A DNA stretch of 64,000 nt from Climacteris rufus (Eukaryota; Chordata; Aves; Passeriformes; Climacteridae). The notes under the pieces were generated by a model. The model saw only the letters and a list, made by a program, of their open reading frames with translations. It did no database searches and had not been told where the DNA came from. The translations under genes were made by a program, and so were the position numbers. Below, piece by piece: positions 15,101-28,800 of this stretch (positions are counted from its first letter, which is position 1; every line of letters starts with the position of its first letter). The stretch is taken from contig VZRZ01001922.1 of NCBI GenBank assembly GCA_013398175.1, forward strand, positions 1,183,242-1,247,241, written 5' to 3'.

Positions 15101-17378
15101 TATGCAACTGAGCTCCTAACCCTTTCCACGCTGGATTTTTCCAAAGCCTTACACTTATCAGGTAATTGTGCTGGAGACACCAACTATCTGTCACAAGCCC
15201 TGTTGTGTGGTTGGTTTTTTTAATGAGGCCTCAGCTCCTTAATTGCTTGCCTGCTTTGTTGGGAAAGCTCAGTCACATGAGTGCAAAGGTAATCCAGGAA
15301 AAGTACTATCACTGCACCCAATTACAGGGGCTGGCACTATCTCTGGTACTGAACTCTGCCCACAGCCCTGGGACCAGCATCCCTGGAGGTCACTCAGTGA
15401 AAAGGCATCTTTACACCTCGCAGTGCAGCCTGGTGTTGGTTCTCCAGCTTGTGGTCCATGTGCCCTGTAGGAAACTTGTCTCATAACAGGGCTCACATGC
15501 TGGGATTATCCAGGAATCCCATGTGACAGCCAAGGAGGAATGTGTGAGCCTGTGCATAGGTACTTTCTGCCTTCTGAGGTGCCTTTGGGTGCCTGAGGCT
15601 CCTATCCAGGGCTGATAGAATTGGTCCAGGGCCTGCCAGAGCAGCATCCTCTAGCAGAGGCAGATGTGCCTCTAGCCTTGCTCCACCCAGATGCACCAGG
15701 ACACCAGGGCAGACCTGGACCGAGGCCTCACCAAGGGCCCATCATCAGCAGCGACCACCCCTGCCCTGCCCTGCCCAATCATCTCAATTTGGACTGTGAA
15801 GTTTGGACCAGAGTTGGTTTCCATGTGCCACTGAAGCTGCCAGCAAGGGGCTGGCACACACACACACAGACCAAACCTGTTATCTGTGTTAGAGTAAATC
15901 CCAAAGGAGCAAGCACCGTGGCAGGTTTTGAGCCAGGCACTGTGCAGACACAGGGTGAAAGGCACAGGGCATGTGAGTGTGTGCTTGCACAAAGCAGATA
16001 GGGTGGGTAAAAACCCATCTCCCACATTTGCAAAGAAAATCCTTACCTACTATTTCAGTCTGCTGGTTTCAAACTCTGCTCCAAATTTGTGTAAAACAAA
16101 TAAAATCACCCACAAAAAAACCCACCCCTCTAACTGCAGCCCACTGGGTCTTCTCACCCAGCCTCCTATCTTCTGGTAAACAACAAGCATAATGACAGAC
16201 ACCAGGCTGCTCCAAGCGTCTGCACACATTTGTAATATGTAACACAGCGTATGAAAACTGTATCTCTGTGTAATTAGGAGGCTCAGAGCAGTGACTCAGA
16301 CATTCCAGAGCACTTTCTTCTTGTCGCTAGTGTGCGAAATCTAGCTTTACTCATTTTTTCCAATGACTTTGGACTTTAAAAACAGTAATTAGCAAAGTCA
16401 ACTTGTTATCAGCTCCCGTCAGTTACTCGTCCTCCTGCCAGTCCTCCACTGTTTTGGTCACAGGCAAAGCCTTGGCAGTAATTTCCCAAGACTTGCTTTT
16501 GTCCAGAGGACCAAGGCAGCCAAGCGAGGAAAATAGGTGCTAAACCTGAAGCCCTTGCACACACCTTCGTGTTAAGCATTTGATCATTGAAATAGCTCTA
16601 GACTGGGCCTTTATGTTACATGGTAAATAGCAGATAAGACATGAAATAAAACTTTAGAGGCATCATTTTCTCACTTCTCCTTCTAGTTACCACTAGACAT
16701 TGACAGATGGAAAGTGAAAATACTGTCCTCTCATCGTTGTGCTTCTCCTACCATGCTTTTTATGGGGGCTTTCATCTGTGCTGCTCACAGAGGATTTTAC
16801 CACCCTTATATTATCACATACTGCATCTGCACGAATGGCAGGCTGCTACATTCCACTGCTGATGGGTGTTCAGCCTTTCTATGAAATGTTTCAAAGGAGC
16901 CTGTGCTTTGAGAGGGACAGGGGAAGCTGCTGTTCCCTCTAGCGTGCTGGTGGTCTCCATATTTTCTTCCCTGGTGGGGCAGACTGGTTGTGAGACCCCA
17001 GCAGAGGAGGTTGAAAGCCCAGCATCCCCCTGAAATCTGTGGGAATCTCTAGTCCAGCCAACCTGCATGGGTGAGCCACCACTGATAGTACTTGGGCTGG
17101 TGTATGGGAACAGAAAAACACTCAAGAGAAATACTGAAGTCCACAATATTTAAATAGGAAAAATCAGAGTGTAAATAACAACTTTTCCTGAGAAACGGAG
17201 GTGATTCCTGTTGAGTAGATTGTGCTTGTCTGCCATTTGTTATGGTGAGTCTCCAACCCACGTAGAAAGATGCGGTACTGTGCAAGACCCACCTATGGCA
17301 AGGGTTTGTTGCTGTGGGAGCAAGGAACCAAACAGGATCAGGCCCTACAACTGGGCTGGAGACAGCTCCAAGTAAATT

Positions 17379-17850
17379 CATAGAACCATAGAATGGTTTG
17401 GGTTGGAGGGAACCTTAAAGACCATCTAGTTCCAAACTCCTGCCATGGACAGGGACACCTTGCACTAGACCAGGTTGCTCAGAGCTCTATCCAACCTGGC
17501 CTTGAACACTTCCAGGGATGGAACATTTATGACTCCTCTGGGCAGCCTGTGCCAGTGCCTCACCGTCCTCACAGTAAAAACTTGCTCCTAATATCTAAAC
17601 CTACTCTCAGTTTAAAGCCATTCCCCTTTGTCCTGTCACTCCAGGCCTTTGTAAATTGTTCCTCTCCATCTTTCTTTTAGGCTCCCACCAGGTGCTGGAA
17701 GGCTGCACTTAGATCACTTCAAAGCTTTCTCTTTGCCAGGCTGAACAATCCCAATTCTCACAGTCTTTCCTCGTAGGAGAGGTGCTCCACCCCTCTAATC
17801 AACTGCATTGTTATCTCTGTCCTCTTGCTGGTCTGAGGACCTCCAAGTAC
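17379..17850 (-). mobile_element. CR1 fragment
   Basis: Reverse-complement CR1 beginning tcatagaaccatagaatggt, with the blocks catggacagggacacctt, ccaacctggccttgaacac, gggcagcctgtgccagtgcc, ttaaagccattcccctttgt and ggagaggtgctccacccctc. About 470 bp of the 3' end of the element. Confidence 0.93.
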
Positions 17851-20800
17851 AAATTCTTTCCAGATAGGCTGTTAAAATGATTCACCTTCTGGAGAAGTTT
17901 ACTTCCTTCCATGGAGTACAGGAGGAGACCTAAGAGCTGCCTCAGACTAAACACCAAAGTTTTAATGGCGAAGGAGGGAGCTTGGCACACTGGCCCAGTG
18001 CCAGAGTGGGAGGTGGCATCACAGGGTCTGCAACTGGGAGCTTTTGCTGGCTCTCTGGGTAAAACTGAGTCAGATCAACCATCTTTTTCTGACAGCAGTG
18101 GCTCTGGAGATTTCTTCTGATCAGGTTTCTTCAAAAGTTACTGCTGTTACATCACGCCAGGAGCCCTCCCTGTGTGGAAAGGCTCACAAGGACAGGATGC
18201 GGTCTGTGAAACAAGCTGCAGCAAACACCTTCAGGCAGCTGAAAAAGGTCCTGGAATAGGCCAGGACAGCTCGGGTGTCCATGTGGGAGCACCAATGGGA
18301 TGCACAGTAGCATGCAGCATGGCTCTCGTCTGCCCCACACGAATGCCCACAGGCTCTTCCCTCTTCCACACACAGGCAGACCCAGGCAGGAATCCACATC
18401 CAAGTGCTGCAGATTTGGGCAAATCCCATTTCGGCTCAGCTGAGAGTCCCACGGATAGAGACAGACCACGAGACTACAAAGTCCCTTTGTCCTTGGGTGC
18501 AGGGCAATAATACCCCCAGCAAGGATCAGCTGAGCTAGCAGGGTCTGAAGAGCCTCTGCAAAGCCTCCCCTTGGTCTCATTGTCAGAGCAAGTTTATGCA
18601 CGAGACCCTGTTCTAAAGCTGCCTCTGTCTTCCCCTCTTGTGAAGGTATCCCAGATCCCATCAGCTGGAACATTACTGGATTAAACCCACGGAACCAATG
18701 TCAGAATGTGCCAATTACTCAACAGGCTGTGCAGAGGGCAAAGCAAGCTGTGGGCACTGGAGGAGGGGAGGGCAGGGGACTGAGAGGCAAATCCCACACA
18801 CACACACGGAGCCCTCTTGGTGCACTGGAAAGGGATTTCCCACCCGAGGAAGCAGCTCCACCTCTGCTGCTTGCCCAGTCACCCACCCTCAGCCAGCTCA
18901 CCTCCACCCTGCGGGACGAGGGTTGCTGTCACCCAGACACCAAAGAGGTGCTGTTTTCACCAGGGGAAATGTGGCCACAGCTCTCGTGGCAGCAGGGGTC
19001 AGTCCTCACCCCTGCAGGCAGCACCCACGGCAGGCTTGACAGCCACAGTGCTGGCAACAACTGCAGTGGAAAAGAGTTGTCAAACACCACTCAGGAAGGC
19101 TTGTGCTTGACAAATATTTGTTGAGCTGATTGTAACCTGCCTGGCTCATACTTCTGAATGCAGAGAACCTGTGGGGAAGAGCTCAAACCCTCTGTAATAC
19201 AGCCACCCTTTTTCCCTGCCTCAGCTCAGCTGGAGAAAGCTGCAAACCTGAGCCATCTCCTCAGCCCAGCTGAGCTGTTCTCAGCATGGAAAACAGCAGG
19301 AGCAGGCTGTTACGTGGCAGTGTCCACTCTGGGATTATATTCCTGTGTTTCCCCTTGTGTTGATCCTCAGCTTTGCAGTCCAGATCCAATGGCACAGGCT
19401 GATCCTGGAGGAGGTGGGGAGCTGCCGGCCCTAGCTGGACGAGGCACTGGCTGCTGCTCCATCCCTGCAGCTTGCAGCAGAGCTGCAGGCTGTGTGCATG
19501 AGGCTCCTGGCAGGTATGGCAGGACATTGTGCACACAGCATGTGGCCACGAGCACATCTGGGCCGGGGGATGTCTGGGGGAGAGGATGGACACACTGTGG
19601 GACAGATGGGGCAGGAAATACCTGGGCTCCCGAACCGGCTGAGGGCAGAATAAAGAAGGAAGCACTGAAAACGAAAGCAAAGCTGCTGTGACATTTTCAT
19701 GCTTGGCTTCTGACATCCTCTCCCTCTCACACACTTGACTTCCTTGCTTATTTTTATCAGATGAAGCTGATGGTCGCTGCTACGGTAACCCTGTGTGGTT
19801 ACAGCTCTGGCAGGGAACGAGTGTTGAGTGCATGCTTCCTTTGTGGCTTCTCTCCCCTTGCAGTCTTCCCACCCTTCATGGCTCTCAGAATAGTGTGTTT
19901 GTTATGCCTCAGCTGCCTGTTGTGATGGGCAGAGGTTTACCCCTCCAGGCTCTGTTCCCTAGACCCACCAGCCACTTCTATCTTCCATCTCTTCTTGTCC
20001 TGTCTTTGCTGGGAAATGTACAGGTCTCTGACCCCAAGCACCGGGCTGGGTTTTTCTCTTTTAATGTGGAAAAAGCACAAGACAACTCTCATGGAGCTGA
20101 TAACATGGTTTTGGAGAAAAAGCTCTTCATTGACAGGAAAAGGTCTGATTTGAAACAACCACAACAACAATTACTTCTCTTGCTTTGAGCCCAATCCTTC
20201 CCCTTTTAGCCATTCGAGGGAAGGTGGGAGCAGAGCATAAAGGAATCTCTTCCCCAGCTGGTCTGTCTCCAGTCCTGGCACCCAAACTGCACCAGCCTGC
20301 TACCCCAGGCTTGCAGCTCATGCTGTGGCCATCAGCACAGCACAACAAAGCCGAGCCCCACTCATCTTTTTTCTCCAGGTGAATTTCCACTGAGCAAATG
20401 TTGGGAGCTGCAGAGGTCAATGGGTGCCCCAGGGTACGTCCTGGCAGCACATCCAGCCCTTCAGGCATGAAACCATGGAGTCAGAACATGTCCCCACTAT
20501 CACATCTAACAAACCCACCACAGTGCCCTTCCTTGCTTTGCAGCAGCTCCTGTTGTCTCCATCCCTGCTCATCATCACAGAAACATACACAATGCTGCCA
20601 CCAGTCCCAGGCATTTTCTGGGTGAAGCAACCTTCTCTGCACTCAGTTTCTGCCCCGTTGATGGGCATGAATCTTCTTCCCTCCTCTTCCTAAAAACAGC
20701 ACTCACAAGCTTTCATTTGTGTAAGGGCATGGGTTTGAGCTTAGTTCAGCAGAGCTGCTCTCCAGCCAGGCTTGCACAGCCCTTTCTGCAGGTGGATGAT

Positions 20801-23399
20801 CACTGTAGCTGTAAAAAGTGACACGTTTTTAACCCCAGTGGCTCAAAGCCAATGTCCCTGTGCTACTGACACTGCTGGGCTCCTGCAGAGCCCGGGATGG
20901 GCCGTGGCTCCAGGGATGCCCCACACCTTTGCACGCTGCCCTCCCGTGCCAGAGACATCGACACAGATGCTGCTGACCCTGGGGGCACCAGGCAGGTGCA
21001 TATCTAAACTCTGCTTGCTTCTCCCAGGTCCAGACACAATCTTTGCTTTGCTGTCCAAACATAAGCAGAAAGGCATTACTTGCACCATGAGATGCCCAGA
21101 ACTTTTCTCCTCAAGCAGGGATTTAGGGATAGTAATTCCTCTTGTTTATATAGAGATGCTTGGTGCTCAGGATTGGTTTTTGAGAGCTCAGAGCATGTGC
21201 ATTACAGCTGTTGCTCCTTGCATCCCTTGGTTTGTTCCAGGTGACTAGACCTGGAGGATTTTGTTTTAGTTTTGATTGTGCTTCAAGGCATCTCAAAGCA
21301 GATCAGCATCACAGGGATGAAAACTCCACATCCTCAGCTGCTGGGAACTTCTTACTGGGATTAAAATTGGAAGAAGACAGCTCACCTGAAAGAAAATTCA
21401 GCTTCTCCTGTTGCTCACAATGATAAGGAGTGTGGTTACACCAGAGCAGGATTTTGATCTGCACCAAGGGGACCTGTATCTAAAGGGTGGCTCCCCACAT
21501 GCAGTGCTGATCGTGAATTATCTTTGCACTCCCACAGAGCAACAACTTTTCCTATCTGCACCCAAATGTAGGCAAAGTCAGATGCCAGCAGTTCGGATAC
21601 AGAGGTTAAAAAAAAAAAAAAGTGACTGTGTGGTCTGATGAAGCCAAACAGCAGTGGATGCACACTGAACACTACAAACAAAACATTTGGGACAATTAAC
21701 ACAGGCTGAGTTAAGCAGGACAGAGTGCACAGCTTGCTGTGTCACCAGTTTCAACTACAGGGCAAAGCTTTGAGGAGGACAACTGCCTCAAGTTTAAATG
21801 AGAGCCAGAAGAAACATTGCTCTATGGGCAAGGAAAGGTCCTTATACCACCCATCAAGTTTTTGGGATGACTAAGCCTCACCCATTCAGCAGCAAGCCCA
21901 TTTTGATTTGATGATCCAAGTTCCAGTTTGACCATAACAGCTGAAGTCAAGGAGCAGGAAAGAGTCCCCTTCCCAACAGCACTGCACCAGGCTGATACAA
22001 GGCAGACCCCCTGGCTGAGCAAGCCCCACTCAGGGGCCAGCCCTTCTTGTCTGGCCTCAAAATAGGATGATGCATCAGGATCATCCTCCATTCTGATGTG
22101 AGCCTGAAGAACCTGTTGGTGTAAAGCACATGGAAGTAGCAGACAAGTTCAGTACATTTGCAGTTTCCCTAACCAGTGCTGCATTTCAAACAGAAACGCT
22201 CTATGTCAAGAGTAAACATCTTCACTGATTTCAGACCAGCACTTCATCTTGGAAATGCTGAAGCAGCTTCCACAAGGCAAGCAACTTCATGCCCAAAGAC
22301 ATGAAGAAATCAAAGCACCTTTGCTAGAGGGTGACTGAAGAAAAGGAGAGGTCAGCTTTAATACTGTGTTTCCACAACATAAGACATCCATGAGGGTAGA
22401 GCATGACACAATTAATCTTTGAACTGTGGGGCTCACACTGGGCATGCCCTCAGTTCAAGCATTAAATCTAAGGGTCATTAGTTAGTGTATTTAAACTAGT
22501 CTCATGTAAACATAACACTCCAGCCTCAGCTGGGCTTGTTTGCCTAGGTTAGATTAGAGTGTTAGCTGCCAAATCACAGGAACTTCTATCCATGGACCTT
22601 AAAGATATGGGTATTCCAGGGTATTTGCTTCTTATCACCTGGTTTTAGTGGAAAATTTAATCCCATTAAGTACACAGTTTGAATTACTGAATCCTGGCGT
22701 GGCCAGACTGCTACAGCCAGAAGGGTGCCTTGGTACCAAACAAGCTCAGACTCACACTCAGAAATGCCATTTCCTCCAGCAGCACAGAGACATTGGTGTG
22801 TGACAAGATACAGCCAGCTACTCAAGAAGAGTGGATCTCTAGACCCAAAAATAGCCAACACAGACAATCCTGGGTAGCTCAGCTGAGACCCGATGAGTGT
22901 ACAGCAAGGCAAGACTTGTCTTCATGATTGCTGCTCAGGGCAGGGTGAGAGCCTGCACAGGGAACATGACTAACCAGCAGCTACAAATAGTTTCCACTCT
23001 CCATTACTTCATGTTCTGTAAGGTTAGGTAAGGGGGTAGATGTAGATTACAGGTATAAACACAGATCATTTTTCAGGAACAAATAAACTGGAGCAGCAGT
23101 TTGCTGCAGCCTTTCACACAGCAATGAGCAACCACAGGAAGGTGGAAGGCAAAGGTGCTGCCCCCCTCACTCTTAAGTTGATTTAGATTTCCAATGCCAT
23201 AGGGCATTATCTGAGGCCAGCCACAAGGATGAAATCAGCATCTCCAGGCTCAGCTGATAGACATGAGCCTCTTCAGGTACTTGCATTAGCCTTGCAAGTC
23301 AGCACAACTAAGACCTGAAACACCAGGACTGGCCATGATATGGAAGGCTGACCATCCCAACCCATTTTTGCAGTAAAAACAAAGTCAGTATGTTTGGAA
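17851..23399. other. Intergenic, downstream of LBH
   Basis: No exon of LCLAT1 (the gene expected beyond the LBH 3' end in other vertebrates) and no CpG island was seen. Confidence 0.7.
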
Positions 23400-25675
23400 A
23401 GCATTTTCAAACTTTATTTACAACTGTCACAGTGACAAAAATGTAGTTTGAAAAAAATGCTAGCTTCTCCCTGAGGCTCAAAAAAGAATTACAGAAATAT
23501 AGAATGTATATCATACAACAGGAGGAGTTTTACTGGAGTGCTTTGTTCTTTAGATACGTTCAACAACAAATAGAAATATACACAATACTCCCAAAAAAAG
23601 GATGCAGACAGAAATATGCAAGTCTTTAGGGCAGACAGTGGTCTGAAGTCCAAGGATTGCCATCTCACTGCTGCCCACATGGTAATATCTTTGATATACA
23701 GCTTTGACTTGGTGGTACAGATGGTAGAGACCAATAGAGAGTAACACTTAGAAATAAGATGACTGGCTGGTATGCAGGTGTACAAGCTCATTCCAGTAAG
23801 ACAGCAAGACTAGAACAAGTGTTACAGACACAACAGCTGAATCCATCACTAGAGAAAATGGTATCACCACATCATGACCGTTCAGTGATCAACCATCCAG
23901 CAAGGTGGGCAGGGAGAGTGTCTAAGTGGGTCTGCACGGCTGGACCAGAGGCCAGCTGCAGTGTAGGAACACTGAATGTCTCCTGCTTTGTGCTAACTCA
24001 TCTCCAAACTCCCATCTGTCCAAAATAGTTACACAGAGCTGATAAATTATTGCCATTATGTTTAAACACAAGCAAGACAAGACTAAAACAATCCTGCCAA
24101 TATGTTAAAAGCAGTTCCCAAACCCCACCAGCGTTTAACTACTCATGAGGTATTAAAAATACAAATACACACATGTCCAAATAGATTTTAAAAATGGAAC
24201 CAGTTATAAGCAAAGGGGGGTGGCATTGGGATTATTATGGAAGTTTGGTTAAGGCCTTGACATTTCTTTTTCTCTTCCATGACCCCAGATTTGGTTTAGG
24301 TGGTAACTGCTCTCATCCTATCCCAAGACTGACTGGTTCCCAAGCTGGTCCCCAAAGCTGCAAGATCATTCCTTTCCAGGAAAGCAGCAGGTTACCCTGT
24401 CTGGCAGCAGACTGGCCTTCTCCCTGAAGCAGGATATGGTGAAGAGAGGACAACCAGACTTCACAAGCCAGACTGCACTTCATTAAACAACCATGAATGT
24501 TTCACCCTTGCTAAGAAGCATAAATGCATCTTGTCTCAGGACACCCAGACTAATCCTCTCCCAACAGACCCTGCCCTGCAAACCCCACTGGCAATCCACA
24601 CTAGATCTGGTGTTTCGTCTTTGGGTGACCCCCATGTCTGGCAGCCCTCCCCACAACATTCCCCACCAGGCTGTCCTGCCCTGAGGAGACCCAGCAGTGC
24701 AAAGCTGGAGGAGAACCCCCCACCCCAGCCCTCTGAAGCCCACTGACCCGCAAGTTCAGAGACATGAAGCCCTACAACCTCAAGGACACCAAGGTAAGGA
24801 AGCATAAATCTCCACCCTTGGGCTTTGGCCACTATGCAAGACAAGACCACCCTCAGCAGCCTCAGCAAATAGGAGAGAAAAATCTGGGGTGTTCAAACCT
24901 ACATGAGCTCTTGCTGCAGACAGAAGCACCTTTGCATCCGATGCGCATCACCTCACGCTCACCACCTGCAAGACAAACTAGGGCGTGCAGGAGAGATGAC
25001 AAGCAGCAGCCTAATGTTATCCTGCAAACACAGCTGTTCAGCATTGAAGAGTCTAAAGGCAAACGAAGGGGGAGAAAGTAACTTTGGGAAAAGTGGCTGG
25101 AAAACAGGCTCAACAGCGAGAGCAAGAAACCAAACTACTCCTATGGACGCTCACCTTACCCTAGGAGGTGCCGAACCAGGGAGAGCTATGGGCCCCTTGT
25201 CACTAGAGCATTTAGCCATGCTTCGCTATGGACACCCTTCCACCCCCCAACACACAAAATGGAAGCTGTAAGAAAGGCAAATCTGAGATATTTCGGCTCT
25301 GTTCTCATGCTTTTAGCCAGAGGCAGCTCCCAGCCAAACGCTGCCACCTCCAACTTTCCTCCCCCTCCCCGAGCTCCCCCCTCCAGCAGTCCTCGTGTGG
25401 TCACCCTCTGCCATGTGCTTGGAATTTCACTGCTGCCTCCGCCTCGGAAAAATACAGATAATGATCTCGAGAACAGCAAACATTTCTCTGCGTTACTTCC
25501 TTCCTTCCTCAGGAGGTCTGGTGACACCGAGGGCTTCAGTTCTCGATACAGAGAATACAAAAAAACTAAGATCTCGCAGGTGCAAAATTGAACTTGTCTT
25601 TTTAAAAAGACTTTCAAAAAAAGTGTGGCTCTTCCTTCAGAAGGGTGCGGTCCCTTGCCTTTCCTCAGATGCCAT
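23400..25675 (-). other. LBH: LBH 3' untranslated region (inferred)
   Basis: Sequence between the LBH stop and the first good polyadenylation signal on the same strand. It has no open frame of note and no recognisable repeat. A 3' UTR of about 2.2 kb agrees with the long 3' UTR known for mammalian LBH. The end is inferred from the hexamer at 23413-23418, not from transcript data. Confidence 0.7.
23413..23418 (-). terminator. LBH: LBH polyadenylation signal AATAAA
   Basis: The plus strand reads tttatt, so the minus strand reads AATAAA. A T/GT-rich stretch (TTTGTTTTT on the minus strand, about 23375-23384) lies some 30 nt downstream, as expected for a cleavage site near 23,390-23,400. Confidence 0.68.
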
Positions 25676-25876
25676 TTATTGCTCCTTGTTGTCCTTCTTT
25701 GCGTCTTCACAGTTTTCCTCCTCCTCTTCCTCGTCCTCCTCCTGCACGAGGAACTCCTCAGGCGGCCATCTGAGCTCCCCGCTCTCCACGTCGCCCTCCG
25801 TGGGCTCCACCACGATGGAGGGCAGGCGGTCCTTCAGCTTGCAGTAGCGCTCAAAGTCGGAGGGGTCGGGGAAGAT
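25676..25876 (-). CDS. LBH: LBH coding exon 3 with stop codon
   Basis: Acceptor GGCTCTTTCAG precedes ATC TTC CCC GAC (IFPD). The exon carries 66 codons and TAA at 25676-25678. It contains the LBH core DRLPSIVVEPTEG and ELRWPPEEFLVQ, then a Glu-rich stretch, and ends in KDNKEQ as in other vertebrates (NKEQ C terminus). The GAG/GAA-rich stretch is the only low-complexity part. Confidence 0.96.
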   Translation of the reverse strand: MFPDPSDFERYCKLKDRLPSIVVEPTEGDVESGELRWPPEEFLVQEEDEEEEEENCEDAKKDNKEQ

Positions 25877-28800
25877 CTGAAAGAGCCAAGGAACAGTCTG
25901 TGAGGGGGGGGCTGCATGCACACAGTCTCAGCCAAAACCCAGCTCGAGACACTTAGGTCTCCAGGGCAGACTAGTCTGGACACAGAGTCAACCACTGAGT
26001 GATGGGAATACTCTCAAACTTGTAAATAACCTTTTCAAAGTCTCCAAGTAATGGAAATGAGCACTGCCCAAGAGGCTTCCAGAGCACGCGCTTGCTTGGA
26101 TAGCACTCAGCAAATAGGGATGTGCCCTTTTGGATATTTATCCAAACGCCTCACCCACCCACCCCTGCTTTTGCATTAATGCTCTTGAGTTTGCACACCA
26201 AACTATCTCGATCAGAGAGAATCTGAGATCTCATTTCCTGCTGCTGGTCAAGCTGCACATGAGAACAGGCTTGTTCTCCAGGCTCTGCTGCTGGAAGGCA
26301 GGAGGCTCATGGCAACCCAGGACTAGAGCAGCCCAGACCCTTGCACCAAGGGCCTGCATCTGGTATCACTCCAGGGCCACAGTGCCAGCCTGAAATAGCT
26401 CAGCTGCATTTTAGAGATAATTTTAGCAGTGTTCTGCACACTACAGCCACCATCCACCAGCAGTGAAACTCAGCAGGACACTCATTTTACAGAAGGGCTG
26501 GAGGCTGGGCCATATTTCCTCAGGAAAGAGGTGCCTGTGGCATAGCCAGCAGTTATGCATCCTATTTCTCAGGCAAGGAATATGAGGACTCCTTTATCTC
26601 CAGCCCCTCAAGGTGACCATTACCTCACCCATTCCCTCCCCTCCATTGCTTGCCACATGGATGCACAAGCTCATTCACTGCAGCAGCACCAGGGCCCATA
26701 CTTGTGGGTAGTGCCACTGGGATTGACACTTTCATCCTACTAGGAACTGAGGCAAAGCATGACTACAGCAAAAGCTGCTGGTGCAGCGTTAGCAGAAGCT
26801 TTGCATGACTAGACTGCAATGGAATACAAAAGGTTGTGTTACTAATAGGTAACTTTCTAGGGAAACAGCTTCAAACTCCAGCTCACCCAGAAGGGAACTG
26901 CTGGGTGACACAATCTGCTTGCTACCTCAGACCTCCTGGTTGGTAACCAGAAGGTTAAACAACTACCACCTGCCATTTCAAACAATGTTATCGGAGTGCC
27001 CACTTCACATTACAGTTGCATTTTGTCATTTTCTTCTTCGGGGTGTTTAAATGCATTTTCCCCTCAAGGTTGCAGACCAGGTGAGAAGTCAGGTGGCTGT
27101 ACTTTTCTTTGAACACTATCTGCATTCAAGCAAGTCACAAGAGCATCCTTGCAGGGAGCAGCACTGCCAGCCTCAGTTTGAGAGCAAGATCTGCTCTGCT
27201 TTGATCTTTGTGGTTCCAGTCACAAAAGCAGGCTCCCCATCCAGGAGCCCTGAGCATTAACCATGAAGCCTCATTCTCCTTGTGCCAATCGTGTGCGTAC
27301 CCACCACCTTGGCCACAAAAAGTGAAATAACATCCTATCAGCTCCTTCTTCAGCCCAGCAACTATTAACTACAGTGTTACCACCTTGTCAATATTCAGTC
27401 TTCTCCTGTTCAGCCTCATTTCTCCTTCACATCCAGAGCTTTGTGGCAGCCAGACTTCATTAAGCAGCAGCCCAATGGCCTTCTCAGGTTGGCAAAGTCA
27501 GGCAAGGTAACAGGAGGTAATGCACAAATCAGAGGCTGCTTACAGGTGTTCATCTGGTCCTGGGGACAGTGGTGCAAGAGTCCAGCTCCCACCACCCATG
27601 TTTTTCAGGAGCAGATGAGGTCTTGGGAAGCAGCCAACATCAACCTGGGCATTGCAGTGTGAGCTACTTGCTATTAGTCACTCCCAGCACAACTGAGACA
27701 GCAACTGTTTCTTGCAGCTTTGTGGCTTCTGCTTGGCCAAAGGCAGTTTCAGGCACACGGTGCATTACTGAAAGCACAGTCAGTGGCTCTTAAGGATCAA
27801 GTTGTTATCTAAACCCAGGATAGGAAAAAAGTACCCTTGACATTACATGGTTTAGAAGGTTGCAATGGAAAAAAAATGTGTGGTTCAAGAGGTTACATAA
27901 GCTGATAATGTTATGAAAATAGCCTCCTATGCAAGAAAAATAGTACTATAATAATTAAACTAACCTTTGGCTGCTATTATTTTTGCACATTAGGTCAAAT
28001 TGGAGCAATTTCTTTGAAAATAGCCTGCCAGATTTTTTTCCAGAAACTAAGTAGTAGTCATTTCCTTACAAACAAATATCTGCAAAATGTGGTGTGCAGC
28101 TTTTTTAATAAAAAAAGAAAAAAGCCCTAGCACAATCTTATCTCAAACAGCTGCAGGACAGGCCGAACCCAAGAAGGTCAGGATTTTTTCCACTAAGTCA
28201 TGCTTTTTAATCGTTGAGGCAGCATGAAGGGAGATGTTGCAACTGCACTTTGAAGGGGCGTGGACAGTCAATGGAAAAAATACAGAAAGGCAGATTTCCT
28301 CCAGTGTGATGGGCAGGGTGACAGCAGGCCAAGCACAGGGACCCAAGGAAAATAGGCTGCAGATGAAGACTAACTGTACCTCTGAGGGAACCAAGTGAAA
28401 GTTACCCCAACCAGCCTCCCCACTCGCTCTTTATAAAGAAAGATAAGCAACCATCAGCTCTCTGCCCCACTCCAGTAGTGCCATGCTATATTTGTTGGTT
28501 CTGTATGCCTAATCTGGTCCCACTCCAGATTTAAACAATGGGAAGAAAAAAAAAAGAAACCTCCCTAACTTGCAGCAAGGCCCATGCTGGGAATGCAGCA
28601 GCTCAACTTTGACCTGAGAGGTCTGCACTGCCTGGCACAGCAGGCAAAACCTGCCTCCATGCCTTTCTGCTCACATTAACCTGCTCAGGTGTGTGGGAGG
28701 AAGACTGTGCAGCTCCCCAGCCCCCAAAGAGCAGATATGGGTTAGCATCTCCCTCTTCATCACACAGAGCCACCTTGCACACAGCTGAGCCAGATGCCTT

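Larger units (their letters stand above)
5776..17378. other. Intergenic, apart from the CR1 end and microsatellite near 12 kb
   Basis: No recognised exons. Two low-repeat stretches, about 11,390-11,640 and 16,220-16,450, look less random than their surroundings (TAAT-rich, few CpG, no repeat landmarks) and could be conserved regulatory elements; this is inference. Confidence 0.7.

Noticed and set aside
25675..25680. AATAAA hexamer overlapping the LBH stop codon
   Set aside because: It arises from the codons CAA TAA A. Use would remove the 3' UTR, and a long 3' UTR with a good distal signal at 23413 fits the family better.
25186..25710. 174-codon minus-strand frame overlapping the end of LBH
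   Set aside because: It is shifted against the LBH frame, runs into the 3' UTR and has no recognisable domain.
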